Shown here piece after piece: positions 1 to 9,249 of a stretch of DNA of 64,000 nucleotides (position 1 is its first letter; each line of letters begins with the position of its first letter). The position numbers were made by a program, and so were the translations under genes. The stretch comes from Rhodospirillaceae bacterium. Its GTDB lineage: Bacteria; Pseudomonadota; Alphaproteobacteria; GCA-2731375. The notes under the pieces are model-generated. The model was not told where the DNA came from, did no database searches, and was given only the letters and a program-made list of their open reading frames with translations. The DNA lies in the NCBI GenBank assembly GCA_018660265.1, contig JABJKS010000031.1, forward strand, positions 124,001-188,000, written 5' to 3'.

Positions 1-174
1 CAGTCGGTGCAGATCCTGTGCGTTTATCTGTTGGGCCCGGGCTATAGCCTGGATGAGGCGTTTGGCAAACGCCTCGCCGCCGTCGTCGCCCTGGTTATTC
101 TGACCGGCGTTTTCAGCATCATATTCTGGCTGTTGAAAGTGATGCGCCCCGTGGGGCAGCGTCACAGTGCCTGA
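1..174 (+). CDS. C-terminal fragment of an integral membrane protein
   Basis: The first frame is open from the window edge for 57 codons and ends at a TGA at 172-174. The visible part is hydrophobic, with one clear transmembrane segment (about residues 27-46 of the fragment) followed by a basic tail ending in GQRHSA, as expected for the cytoplasmic end of a transporter or permease. The start and most of the protein lie outside the window, so the family cannot be named; an ABC permease or secondary transporter are both possible. Confidence 0.6.
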   Translation, partial: QSVQILCVYLLGPGYSLDEAFGKRLAAVVALVILTGVFSIIFWLLKVMRPVGQRHSA

Positions 175-229
175 ACTTGTGCATAAACTTGCGCCTAACA
201 CTGTGCCTGATTGATTTCTAAATTTGTGA

Positions 230-1156
230 GTGCCCAGCATGGATGACTTCGAGCATATCATTTACGAGGCCGTGGATGGCCGCGCCCGCATCACGTTGAA
301 CCGGCCCGGCAAGCGTAATGCGCTTTCCATTCCCCTGTTGGAAGAATTGCACGAGGCGTTGTGGGAGGCGGACAACGACAAGGATGTCCACAGCATTATC
401 ATTCGTGGCGCGGGGCCGTCATTCAGCGCCGGTTATGATCTGACGCCGGGGCTAAACAACCCGCCGTCGGGCGGGCGTCCGGGGCGTCGCTATCGCGAGG
501 GGGGTATCTACGCCGACCCGACCATTGATGATGACATCTGGCGTCTGGAATATAGCCAGCGCCTGCGTATGGTCCTGTTCGATATGCACAAACCGGTCAT
601 TGCCCAGGTCCACGGCCATTGTCTGGCCGGCGGCACGGACATTGCCCTGTTGTGCGATATGGTGATCGCGGCGGACGATGCCACCATCGGCTTTCCCCCG
701 GCGCGTGATCTGGGCTCGTTACCGAACCAGATGTGGATCTATCATTGTGGTCCGCAATGGGCCAAGCGGTTGGTGCTGACCGGGGATACCATCACCGGCG
801 CGGAAGCGGTGGAGATCGGCCTGGTCATGAAGTCAGTACCGGGCGATATGCTGGAGGCAGAGGTTGAGGGCCTGGCCGATCGTATGGCGCAGATCGATCC
901 GGATTTGTTGACCGCCAACAAACGCATCGTCAATGTGGGCCTGGAATTGATGGGTGCGCGCACCCTGCAGCGCATGGCGGCGGAAAACGACGCCAGGGCC
1001 CATCTGGCACCGGGCACCAGGTTCTTCCGTCAGGTCGCCAAGGATCAGGGCCTGAAGGCGGCCCTGGAAGGCCGGGATCAAAATTTCGGCGACGGTCGTG
1101 CCCGTGTCCGCGGACCAGAGGTGCGCGATGACAAGGGCAATTTGATCGACCCCTAG
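230..1156 (+). CDS. Enoyl-CoA hydratase/isomerase (crotonase) family protein
   Basis: Crotonase-fold protein of about 305 residues, expected to act on an acyl-CoA thioester in the cytoplasm. The N-terminus shows the family pattern ITLNRPGKRNALS, and the oxyanion-hole region reads HGHCLAGGTDIALLCD. The two glutamates that activate water in classical enoyl-CoA hydratase are not conserved: the first site reads GGTD, and the usual PE of the second reads GFPPARDLG. A plain hydratase role is therefore uncertain, and isomerase, hydrolase or decarboxylase activity is equally possible. Translation can start at GTG 230 or ATG 239; neither has a strong ribosome-binding site. The amidotransferase gene follows after 3 bases, so the two are probably co-transcribed. 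Confidence 0.9.
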   Translation: MPSMDDFEHIIYEAVDGRARITLNRPGKRNALSIPLLEELHEALWEADNDKDVHSIIIRGAGPSFSAGYDLTPGLNNPPSGGRPGRRYREGGIYADPTIDDDIWRLEYSQRLRMVLFDMHKPVIAQVHGHCLAGGTDIALLCDMVIAADDATIGFPPARDLGSLPNQMWIYHCGPQWAKRLVLTGDTITGAEAVEIGLVMKSVPGDMLEAEVEGLADRMAQIDPDLLTANKRIVNVGLELMGARTLQRMAAENDARAHLAPGTRFFRQVAKDQGLKAALEGRDQNFGDGRARVRGPEVRDDKGNLIDP

Positions 1157-1159
1157 TTC

Positions 1160-1861
1160 ATGTCTCTGACCATTGGCATTCTGGAGGCAGGCGCCGTGGC
1201 GGCGGAATTTGCCGCCCATCACACCTCCTTCACGGACTCTTTCCGCAACTTTCTGGCACCCAGCGGCAACGGGCCAAGCCTACGTCCCTATCATTGCTAC
1301 GAGGGCGAATTCCCGCAGGCCGGGGATGCCTGCGACGGCTGGCTAATCACCGGCAGCGCGGCAAGCGTCTATGACGGAGACGAATGGATCGCCGAATTGG
1401 AAGCCTTCACCCGGACAGCGGCGGAGAGCAAACCGGTGGTTGGCATCTGTTTCGGCCATCAATTGGTGGCCCAGGCATTTGGCGGTACGGTGGCCAAGGC
1501 GTCTGGCTGGGGCATCGGCGTACATCGTCATGAATTGACGGCCTCGCCCGATTGGATGCAACCATCGCTGTCCGGTATATCCCTATTGGCCTCGCACCAG
1601 GATCAGGTGGTTACGCCGCCGCCGGGGGCTGAGGTTCTGGGCGGCAGCGATTTCTGTCCCATCGGTGTGATGACCGTTGGGCCCAATGTCCTGAGCATTC
1701 AGAACCACCCGGAAATGACCAAACCCTTTGCTGCCGACCTCTATCACTCCCGCCGCGACCGCATGGGCAGCGGTACGGTGGACACGGCCCTGGATAGTCT
1801 GGCCACGCCTACCGACGAAGCCGCCGTCGCCGCCTGGATCCTGAATTTTTTGAAGCATTGA
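1160..1861 (+). CDS. Class I glutamine amidotransferase-like protein (GMP-synthase GATase type)
   Basis: A 233-residue stand-alone class I glutamine amidotransferase domain. The nucleophile elbow GICFGHQL places Cys97 as catalytic cysteine, and QNHPEM gives His183 and Glu185, completing the triad. Proteins of this type liberate ammonia from glutamine or hydrolyse gamma-glutamyl bonds; the closest named group is the GMP-synthase-like GATase group that includes gamma-glutamyl-polyamine hydrolases. No synthetase partner lies next to it, so the acceptor is unknown. It starts 3 bases after the crotonase stop, which suggests translational coupling. Confidence 0.88.
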   Translation: MSLTIGILEAGAVAAEFAAHHTSFTDSFRNFLAPSGNGPSLRPYHCYEGEFPQAGDACDGWLITGSAASVYDGDEWIAELEAFTRTAAESKPVVGICFGHQLVAQAFGGTVAKASGWGIGVHRHELTASPDWMQPSLSGISLLASHQDQVVTPPPGAEVLGGSDFCPIGVMTVGPNVLSIQNHPEMTKPFAADLYHSRRDRMGSGTVDTALDSLATPTDEAAVAAWILNFLKH

Positions 1862-1929
1862 ACTTCAGCCTGCCACGGCGTTTTCATAATTAAACGTTAA
1901 TCGACACAACCGATATTAAATTGCTGAAA

Positions 1930-1959
1930 TTGCCTCAAGTTGGAAACTTATTGTACAAT
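1930..1959 (+). promoter_or_regulatory. Candidate sigma-70 promoter for the triple-SBP histidine kinase
   Basis: TTGCCT (1930-1935) and TACAAT (1954-1959) are separated by 18 bases in the AT-rich 143-base gap before the sensor kinase gene. This resembles a -35/-10 pair and sits about 45 bases upstream of the start codon. It is a pattern match only. Confidence 0.35.
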
Positions 1960-2004
1960 CCCAACAAACCATTGGCGGGAGTTATTGGCGGAAAATGAGT
2001 CTAG

Positions 2005-5000
2005 ATGAGCGTCTGTAGAGTATCGAAGGACCGGTTGGCAAAGTTTGGCGAGCGGTTTTTAAGGCGTGCCGGGATTGTGCTGGCAGCGCTTTGGCTCGTG
2101 GTCCCGCAGATGACCCACGCTGGCGAGCATGCTGCGGTCTCCTCCCTCGACCTGACTGAAGCCGAGAAAGCGTTTATTGTCCGGCATCCAAAAATCAACA
2201 TAGGCATCGATGCAGGATACGCGCCGTACAGCTTCCTGGATGCGGATGGCCAGTTCGTTGGCATGGCACTGGATTTTTTGGCCAGGATTGAAGCATCGAC
2301 AGGGCTTGAGTTCGAGCCGGCACCCGGCTTGAGCTGGCCGCAGATCGTTCAGGGCGCGAAAGAGCGGAGCCTGGATGTTATTGCCACGGCGGTACGGACG
2401 CCGGAACGTGAGCGGTTTCTCAATTTTACGGAAAAATACATTCCTACGCCGCTGGTGATCACGGCGCGCAAGGGCGATCTGCGGATACTGGGCACCGCCG
2501 ACCTGCCCGGCAAGACCGTCGCCTTGGTTAAAAAGTATTCTTCCTCACAAAGAGTGTTGCAGGAGCATCCCGGTATCATCCCGCGCTTTGTGAAGACACC
2601 TTTGGATGGTCTGCAGGCCGTGGCCACCGGGGCGGCCGACGCTTATGTCGGCGTATTGGGGGTGAACGCCTATTTGAGCCGAAAACACGGGCTTATAAAT
2701 CTTTCGGTCGCCGCGCATTATGATTTGCGCAACAACGGCCAACGCTTTGGCGTGCGCAAGGACTGGCCGGAATTGGCCAGTATCCTGGATAAAGCCCTGC
2801 GCGCCATGGGCGAAGCGGAAAAGGCCCGCGTTATGCGGCGCTGGGTCTCGGCGGGGCAGGGAACCGCGCCGCATGGTACCGCCAAGGCTTTCCAGCTGAA
2901 CGCCAAGGAACGGGCCTGGTTGGCCGAACGGAAGAATATTCGTATAGGCGCCAATTTGTCATGGCCACCGATTAGCTATCGCGATAAATCGGGGCACCAC
3001 ACGGGCATAGACGCGGGCTATATCAAGGCGCTCAACCGCCGTCTCAACGGACTATTGACGGTTGAATTGGGGTCTTGGGACCGCATTTACAATCGCCTCA
3101 AGGACAAGGAACTTGACGCCCTGATGGGCATAACGCCCCGCGCCAACCGGCAACCTTTTTTCGAGTTCACCGAACCCTATATAGAAGTGCCGCACGCCAT
3201 TTTCGCGCCCGAAGCTGGTGTACGGTTCAACGGTATCGCGCAGCTCGCCGGCAAGTCCGTTGCCGTGGAAGCCGGTTTTTTCATTGCCGATGTCCTGCGT
3301 CAGCAGTTCCCTGACGTGACCGTTCAAACATTTAAATCAACCCGCGAGGCCCTTTACGCGGTGTCCCAAGGCGATGCCGACGCCTATATCGGCAATCGGG
3401 CGGTGGCGACCTATATCATCCAAGATGAACTGATTTCGAATTTGCTCGAACATGGCCGGATCGATGCGTCCTCATCAGTAAACGCGATTGGTGTGCGCAA
3501 GGATTGGCCGATTTTGCGCGATATCCTGCAAAAAGCACTCGACAGCATGCCGCCGAAGGAACGGCAACTAATTTCAAAGGATTGGGTGACGCTGGATAAA
3601 TACCGTCGTGGCGCTTTTGAGTTGAGCCGTCGCGAACGTCAATGGCTGGCCGCTCATCCGGTTATCCGGGTCGCGGGCGACCGTGCTTTCTCGCCAATCG
3701 AATTCATTGGCCGTGACGGCGCCTTCAACGGTGTTGCAGTTGAATACCTGAAACGTGTGCAGGAATTGCTCGGCGTACGCTTTGAATTCGATCTGGAATC
3801 CAGTTGGCCGGTGGCGGTGGAAAAACTCAAACGCCGCGAGCTTGATATGTTCTCCGCCGTGGCGGCAACCGATACTCGGCAAAAATATGCCACCTTTACG
3901 GCGCCCTACCTGTCCCTGCCGGTGATGATTTTTACCCGCTCCGAATTCCCCTATGCTGGCAATCTTGCCGCCCTTGCCGGGCGCAAGGTGGCTTTGGTCA
4001 AGGGCTATGCCGCAACCGAACTTATCCGCGCCGGTGACTGGGATCTGCAACTGGTACCCGTGGCCGATGTGGCGGAGGGCTTGCAAAAACTACAGACAGG
4101 GGACGTCGATGCCTATGTCGGCAGTATCCTGGTTACCAATCATTATTTGCGGCAGGCGGGTCACACTAATCTGGTGGTCGGCGGGCAGACCCCCTATGTC
4201 CTCAATCTTGCGATGGCGGCGCGCAGCGATTGGCCGATCTTGGCGGGGGTTTTGGGGAAGGCGTTCAACCATATTTCTGAACGTGAACGGGCCGAAATTA
4301 TCGGAAAGTGGATCGGATTGACGATAAAAACGCCGATCGACTATCGATTATTGTGGCAAGTGACGTCCGCCATCGGCGCGATTTTATTGCTGCTGGTGTT
4401 GTGGATCTGGCGCCAGCACAGACAAAGTCTTGGCCAGCGCCGGCAGATCCAGCATAATAATCAATTGCTGCGCGACGAAGTCGCCGACAGGACACAGGCG
4501 GTATTGGCTGCGGAAAAGGCCAGCCAAACGAAAAGCGAGTTGCTGGCGAATATTTCCCACGAACTGCGCACGCCGTTGAATGCCATTCTAGGTTTTAGTG
4601 ACATCCTGAAAAGCAAAATGTTTGGGCCGCTGGGGTCGGAGCGTTATGACAGCTATGCAAACGATATTCACCTTAGCGGGCAATTTCTTTTGGCAATAAT
4701 CGACAATTTATTGCGCCTGTCGACGATCCAGGCCGGCGAAAGGGAGTTTCGGAGCGAACCTGTGGCGTTGAATGACATCTTGCCCGAGTGTATCGGCAAA
4801 ATCGAGATGGGGTCGCGGAACGGAAATATCGCCGTGCGCTGGGAGTTATCTGAACAGCTCCCCGAATTCCTTTCGGATAGGCAGGCCTTGTCCCAAATCA
4901 TCAACAATATATTCGCCAACGCGGTGAAGTTCAGCCGCGCGGGCGGGACAATATCGATCCGGTCATGGAAAGACGGGGACCGGCTGGGTTTCACCATTGA

Positions 5001-5247
5001 AGATACCGGCATCGGCATTCCCCAAGATGAAATTCGATTGATCACCGATCCCTTTTACCGCGTCGGAGCCAATCCGCATATCGCCCAGGCGGAAGGTGCC
5101 GGACTGGGCCTTTCTGTCGTCAAGGCATTGGTGGACTCACTTGCGGGGAAACTGTCGATCGACAGCGAACCGGGCTCCGGTACGTCCGTTACCGTGTCGT
5201 TCCCGGCGACCGGGATCGATGTGCCGCGACGCACAAACCCAGATTAG
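2005..5247 (+). CDS. Sensor histidine kinase with three tandem periplasmic solute-binding (SBP_bac_3) domains
   Basis: A 1080-residue BvgS/EvgS-like sensor kinase. A signal or anchor segment (about residues 20-40) precedes three consecutive bacterial extracellular solute-binding family 3 domains, at about 48-285, 293-535 and 541-775. Each opens with a related E-x-x-W/F-L/I-x-x-x-P/K leader followed by I-R/N-I/V. One transmembrane helix (about 780-801) leads into a HisKA domain with phospho-acceptor His852 in NISHELRTPLN and a HATPase domain with DTGIGIP and GAGLGLSVV. No receiver or Hpt domain follows, and no response regulator is adjacent, so the phosphorelay partner is elsewhere. Such domains usually sense amino acids or other small solutes, but the ligand is not evident. 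The in-frame ATG at 2005 is used because the ATG at 1995 is in another frame and quickly stops. Confidence 0.93.
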   Translation: MSVCRVSKDRLAKFGERFLRRAGIVLAALWLVVPQMTHAGEHAAVSSLDLTEAEKAFIVRHPKINIGIDAGYAPYSFLDADGQFVGMALDFLARIEASTGLEFEPAPGLSWPQIVQGAKERSLDVIATAVRTPERERFLNFTEKYIPTPLVITARKGDLRILGTADLPGKTVALVKKYSSSQRVLQEHPGIIPRFVKTPLDGLQAVATGAADAYVGVLGVNAYLSRKHGLINLSVAAHYDLRNNGQRFGVRKDWPELASILDKALRAMGEAEKARVMRRWVSAGQGTAPHGTAKAFQLNAKERAWLAERKNIRIGANLSWPPISYRDKSGHHTGIDAGYIKALNRRLNGLLTVELGSWDRIYNRLKDKELDALMGITPRANRQPFFEFTEPYIEVPHAIFAPEAGVRFNGIAQLAGKSVAVEAGFFIADVLRQQFPDVTVQTFKSTREALYAVSQGDADAYIGNRAVATYIIQDELISNLLEHGRIDASSSVNAIGVRKDWPILRDILQKALDSMPPKERQLISKDWVTLDKYRRGAFELSRRERQWLAAHPVIRVAGDRAFSPIEFIGRDGAFNGVAVEYLKRVQELLGVRFEFDLESSWPVAVEKLKRRELDMFSAVAATDTRQKYATFTAPYLSLPVMIFTRSEFPYAGNLAALAGRKVALVKGYAATELIRAGDWDLQLVPVADVAEGLQKLQTGDVDAYVGSILVTNHYLRQAGHTNLVVGGQTPYVLNLAMAARSDWPILAGVLGKAFNHISERERAEIIGKWIGLTIKTPIDYRLLWQVTSAIGAILLLLVLWIWRQHRQSLGQRRQIQHNNQLLRDEVADRTQAVLAAEKASQTKSELLANISHELRTPLNAILGFSDILKSKMFGPLGSERYDSYANDIHLSGQFLLAIIDNLLRLSTIQAGEREFRSEPVALNDILPECIGKIEMGSRNGNIAVRWELSEQLPEFLSDRQALSQIINNIFANAVKFSRAGGTISIRSWKDGDRLGFTIEDTGIGIPQDEIRLITDPFYRVGANPHIAQAEGAGLGLSVVKALVDSLAGKLSIDSEPGSGTSVTVSFPATGIDVPRRTNPD

Positions 5248-5259
5248 CCGCGACATGCT

Positions 5260-6054
5260 TTAGCCGCCGGTAGGTGCTCCCGACGCGACGAAGGCCGCGG
5301 ATGTCCCGCCATCGACTGGTATCCATGTGCCGGTCACATAGTTGGAAGCGGGTTGCAGCAGAAAACGAATGACAGCCACCACATCCGCTGGTTCCGCCAC
5401 TCTGCCAAGGGGCGAGCGGCCGGAAGGTTTGTACGTCTTGCCGGGTTTCGCCAGCGCCGAGGCGATCATCGGGGTATCGACGGTGCCGGGTGCGACGGCG
5501 TTGACCAGGATATTGTCCTGGGCAAGCTCCACCGCCATCACCCTTACGAGGCGGGACAGCGCGGCCTTGCTGGCGGCATAGGCACCGCCGCCGATTTTTG
5601 GCCGTATGGCTGCGATGGAACCCAACATTACGACACGGCTGGGCATTTGGCTCGATGCCGCCTGCCGTAACAAAGGCAACGCAGCCTTAGTGCAAAGCCA
5701 GGCACCACGGGTATTGACGGCGAAGAGTTGATCAAAATCCTCAATCGCCATATCCATCAAAGGCCCCGTGCGGAGTATTCCCGCCGAACAGATCAAGGCA
5801 TCGACGAAAGGTGCCTGTTGTGCGATTTCGCTGAACACGGAGGCGACGTTATCGGCGTCCCTGACATCGCAGGGCAGCAGGCGAAGCCTGTCTCCGCTTT
5901 GCAGTTCGGCATCGATTTCCCCCAGCGCGGATGCCGAAACATCCAGGGCGAAAACCTGCCAACCGTCGTCCAGCAATTGGCGGCAACACTGCCGCCCGAT
6001 ACCGGACGCTGCGCCAGTCACAACAGCAACGGATGTGCGGGTCACCTCAACCAT
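5260..6054 (-). CDS. Short-chain dehydrogenase/reductase
   Basis: Classical SDR of 264 residues with the NAD(P)-binding motif TGAASGIG (13-20), catalytic Ser146, and Tyr159-x-x-x-Lys163 in AYAASK. The C-terminal NYVTGTWIPVDGG is typical of the family. An aspartate at position 38 after the second strand suggests NAD(H) preference. The start ATG is preceded by GAGGAGAG. It follows the hydantoinase gene on the same strand with a 65-base gap and could oxidise an alcohol arising in the same pathway. Substrate is not predictable. Confidence 0.9.
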   Translation of the reverse strand: MVEVTRTSVAVVTGAASGIGRQCCRQLLDDGWQVFALDVSASALGEIDAELQSGDRLRLLPCDVRDADNVASVFSEIAQQAPFVDALICSAGILRTGPLMDMAIEDFDQLFAVNTRGAWLCTKAALPLLRQAASSQMPSRVVMLGSIAAIRPKIGGGAYAASKAALSRLVRVMAVELAQDNILVNAVAPGTVDTPMIASALAKPGKTYKPSGRSPLGRVAEPADVVAVIRFLLQPASNYVTGTWIPVDGGTSAAFVASGAPTGG

Positions 6055-6119
6055 GATCTCTCCTCGTCAAAAAAATGCGCTATCGGCAAACGCCAACCGC
6101 AAATTTGGCAACGCCATAT

Positions 6120-7589
6120 TTACCGATGCGCCCCCGGTGCGCCGAGGCGGCCTGATGTGCTTAGGGCTGTGCGGGCGGCTGCGCCCCGGCTGTTGGCATG
6201 CAGGCCACCGTAGGGTCCGCGTTTGACGAATTCACCGTCGCCGGGGCGGCCCAGGTAATTGCCTTTGTCGATGATCACCCGACCGCGTGACAGCACTGTT
6301 TCGGTAAAGCCGCGCACCTTGGTGCCTTCATAGGCGTTGTAGTCGATGTTCATGTGATGGGTATGGGGGTTGTGGAGGGAGATAACCTCCTCCCGATCCG
6401 GATCGAAAATAACGATGTCGGCGTCACTGCCCACGGCGATGGTGCCTTTTTTCGGGAACAGGCCAAAGATTTTCGCGGGCGAGGTTGAGGTCAATTCCAC
6501 AAATCGGTTCAGCGAGATGTTCCCGCCGTTGACGCCCTTGTGATAAATCAGGCTCATGCGGTTTTCCACACCGGGGCCGCCGTTGGGGATCTGGCTGAAG
6601 TTGTCTTTGCCGAGTTCTTTTTGATCGCGCATACAGAACGGGCAATGATCCGTCGAGATCACGTCGAGGGCTGAATTACGCAGCCCGCCCCACAGCTCAT
6701 CCTGGTTCCATTTTTCCCTCAGGGGCGGCGTCAGCACATATTTCGCGCCGTCAAAGCCCGGCTCGTCATAACAATCCACATCCAACAGTAAATATTGCGG
6801 GCAGGTCTCCGCATGCGCCATGACACCACGGGCCTGGGCCATGCGCAATTGCTCCAACGCATCGAAGCAGGACAGATGCACCAGATAGACCGGGGACTGG
6901 GCCACTTCTGCAATGGCCAGGGCCCGATGCACGCCTTCTGCCTCCAGGCGGGTGGGGCGGGTCAGGGCGTGGTATTTGGGTTCGATGTGGCCCTCCGACA
7001 ATGCGGTCTTGACCAGTTCATCAATGACGATGCCGTTTTCTGCGTGCATGCAGACCAGGGTGCCGTCCTCGCCGGCCTTGCGCATGGCGCGAAATATGGT
7101 GCCGTCGTCGGACAACAGAACGCCTGGATAGGCCATGAATAATTTATACGACGTCACGCCCTCGTCCGAGAGGCGGCGCATTTCGTGAATGCGCTCATCG
7201 GGCATATCCGTGATGACCATGTGAAAGCCATAGTCGATGGCGGTGCGCCCGGCGGCCTTTTCATGCCAGGCATCCAGGGCATCCAGGGTTGAGGTGCCTT
7301 TCATCTGTATGGCGAAATCAACAATGGTTGTCGTGCCGCCAAATGCCGCGGCCCGGGTACCGGTCTCGAACGTATCTGACGTGGTTGTGCCGCCGAAGGG
7401 CATTTCCAGGTGGGTGTGCGGGTCGACGCCGCCGGGTATCACCAGCTTGCCTGCGGCATCGATGACGTGGTCCGCATCGATCTCCAAATTTCTGCCAATC
7501 AGGGATACCGTATCGCCGCCGATGAAAATATCAGCGTAGTAATCATCCGCCGCCGTTACGATGCGACCGTTTTTTATGAGGACCGTCAC
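6120..7589 (-). CDS. Dihydropyrimidinase / D-hydantoinase family amidohydrolase
   Basis: A 489-residue cyclic-amide hydrolase that opens hydantoin or dihydropyrimidine rings to N-carbamoyl amino acids. The binuclear metal site is complete: DPHTH (His58, His60), the carboxylated Lys149 in SYKLFMAY, His182 in CMHAENG, His238 in HLSC and Asp314 in STDHCPF. The C-terminus is about 25 residues longer than usual and rich in Ala, Gly and Arg. The start is a GTG with GGGAG seven bases upstream. It diverges from an ABC transporter binding-protein gene and lies in the same region as HyuA/HyuB genes, which supports a role in import and hydrolysis of cyclic amides. Confidence 0.93.
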   Translation of the reverse strand: MTVLIKNGRIVTAADDYYADIFIGGDTVSLIGRNLEIDADHVIDAAGKLVIPGGVDPHTHLEMPFGGTTTSDTFETGTRAAAFGGTTTIVDFAIQMKGTSTLDALDAWHEKAAGRTAIDYGFHMVITDMPDERIHEMRRLSDEGVTSYKLFMAYPGVLLSDDGTIFRAMRKAGEDGTLVCMHAENGIVIDELVKTALSEGHIEPKYHALTRPTRLEAEGVHRALAIAEVAQSPVYLVHLSCFDALEQLRMAQARGVMAHAETCPQYLLLDVDCYDEPGFDGAKYVLTPPLREKWNQDELWGGLRNSALDVISTDHCPFCMRDQKELGKDNFSQIPNGGPGVENRMSLIYHKGVNGGNISLNRFVELTSTSPAKIFGLFPKKGTIAVGSDADIVIFDPDREEVISLHNPHTHHMNIDYNAYEGTKVRGFTETVLSRGRVIIDKGNYLGRPGDGEFVKRGPYGGLHANSRGAAARTALSTSGRLGAPGAHR

Positions 7590-7807
7590 CCTGAACTCCC
7601 TATCTTTATTGCAACACTTTAAGTTTGGTGGATTGCCAACCTAATGTATCATTAATCCTGCGTTGTGCCAGACTGTTCGAACGGGAACCTGGAACCGGAT
7701 CTGGGCCCGAAACTAAATCTGGAATGACGAATAGATGAGGCGTGGATTTACCGCCAATAATCGTGCGATGATTGCCGCGCAATTGAAATGCATATGGGAG
7801 GCAAATA

Positions 7808-9094
7808 ATGACCGTAAAAAAAAGCAATACTGATGCAGGTGGCGCATCGCTGAAGATGAGCCGTCGGAAATTCATGGGGACGGCGGCCAGCGTGGCTGCA
7901 GCAGGTAGCATCACCGGCTTCCCAAACATTGTGCAGGCGGCTGATCCCCTTCGGACCATCGGCCTGGGCGTTTCCATTATCAATGAAATTCAAGGCAAGG
8001 CGGCCAAGGATCTGGGCTTTAAGGTTCGCGGCCAGGCCTTGGGCTATGGTGCCCTGTTCGGCAAGACCCTGAACCAGAACGACCAGTATGACGTATCGGA
8101 ATGTTATTTCGATATGTTCGATGTGATGATCCCATCGGGCGTGTTTCAGGCCATCGATACCCACCGGATCAAGGATTGGGATAAGGTTTCCGACCTGACC
8201 AAGACGGGCATGCTGACACCGGGAAGCACCGTTGGACAAGGCGATGCGCCGGTGCGCCAGATTTGGGTGGACAAGGATGGCAAACGAACAAATGGCCCCT
8301 CACGCTATATCTCTGGACTGCCGGGCTGGCATAACGCAGATAGCCTCGGCTACAACCCCGATGATACCGGCCGGTCCATCGACAGCTGGGCGGAATTGTT
8401 CAGCTCCGACTTCAAGGGCCGGGTTGCTTTGTTGAATGTTCCCCAAATTGGCGCCATGGATGCAGCCATGGGCATGGAAGCCCTGGGTTTGATTAAATTC
8501 GGCGACAAAGGCAATATGACCAAGATGGAAATCGATAAGTTGATCGAGTTCCTGATTGTCAAAAAGAAGGAAGGCCATTTCCGCGCCTTCTGGGAAACCT
8601 TTGGCCAGTCCGTCAACCTGATGGTCAGTGGCGAAGTTGCCCTGCAAAGCATGTGGTCACCGGCAGTGACGGCTGTGAATGCCGAGGGCGTACCCTGCGT
8701 TTATGCGTCACCAAAAGAAGGCATGCGCGGTTGGCACGGTGCCATCGCCATTTCGAAAAAGGCCACCGGTAAGCGCCTGGACCAGGCCTATGAATATTTG
8801 AATTGGTGGATTTCCGGCTGGGCCGGTGCCTTTGTGGCCCGTCAGGGTTATTACATGTCCACGGTGGAGAATACCAAAAAGCATCTGCCGGCGGAAGAAT
8901 GGGACTTCTGGTATGAAGGTAAGCCTGCGGCCAAGGAACTGCCCGATCCGTTCGGCAGCCCGCTGATCAATAAAGGTCAGGTGCGTGATGGCGGCTCGTA
9001 CGAGCAACGGTTTAAGAAGATCGCTGTTTGGAACTCCGTTATGACTGAAAATGATTATCTGGTGAAACGTTGGACGGAATTCCTGACCGCCTAG
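7808..9094 (+). CDS. Tat-exported extracellular substrate-binding protein, spermidine/putrescine (PotD) type
   Basis: A 428-residue periplasmic binding protein of the PotD/PotF-like family. The N-terminus carries a twin-arginine motif, SRRKFM (18-23), followed by a hydrophobic Ala/Gly-rich segment and a likely cleavage site after VQAA, so folded export by Tat is inferred. The mature protein should capture the ligand for the two permeases that follow. The start has GGGAGG seven bases upstream. Association with hydantoinase and amine-oxidase-like genes suggests a cationic or cyclic amide ligand rather than a polyamine itself. Confidence 0.9.
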   Translation: MTVKKSNTDAGGASLKMSRRKFMGTAASVAAAGSITGFPNIVQAADPLRTIGLGVSIINEIQGKAAKDLGFKVRGQALGYGALFGKTLNQNDQYDVSECYFDMFDVMIPSGVFQAIDTHRIKDWDKVSDLTKTGMLTPGSTVGQGDAPVRQIWVDKDGKRTNGPSRYISGLPGWHNADSLGYNPDDTGRSIDSWAELFSSDFKGRVALLNVPQIGAMDAAMGMEALGLIKFGDKGNMTKMEIDKLIEFLIVKKKEGHFRAFWETFGQSVNLMVSGEVALQSMWSPAVTAVNAEGVPCVYASPKEGMRGWHGAIAISKKATGKRLDQAYEYLNWWISGWAGAFVARQGYYMSTVENTKKHLPAEEWDFWYEGKPAAKELPDPFGSPLINKGQVRDGGSYEQRFKKIAVWNSVMTENDYLVKRWTEFLTA

Positions 9095-9181
9095 TCGGCC
9101 CCAGTCGGCCCCAGTCGGATCGTTGTTCAGATAATGGGAAATGTTCGTTCCTAAATTGGGGCGGACATGGAATAATGGAGG

Positions 9182-9214
9182 GGCCGGTGCGGCAGATGTC
9201 GTGCCGGCCTTTTT
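9182..9214 (+). terminator. Intrinsic terminator or attenuator between binding protein and permease genes
   Basis: A GC-rich stem begins with GGCCGG at 9182 and closes with CCGGCC before TTTTT. The arms pair over about 13 positions including G-U wobbles, with a 3-base loop. It lies inside the transporter operon, the usual place for a hairpin that makes the binding protein more abundant than the membrane subunits. Confidence 0.75.
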
Positions 9215-9249
9215 CATGTTTTAAGGTCACGAGCCAGCCGCGATAGCCT

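Noticed and set aside
833-1222. Antisense open frame against the crotonase gene
   Set aside because: It is a by-product of GC-rich codon bias and has no domain pattern or ribosome site.
9093-9118. Short direct repeat of CAGTCGGCCC after the binding protein
   Set aside because: Only two and a half copies of ten bases, with no array or known element type.
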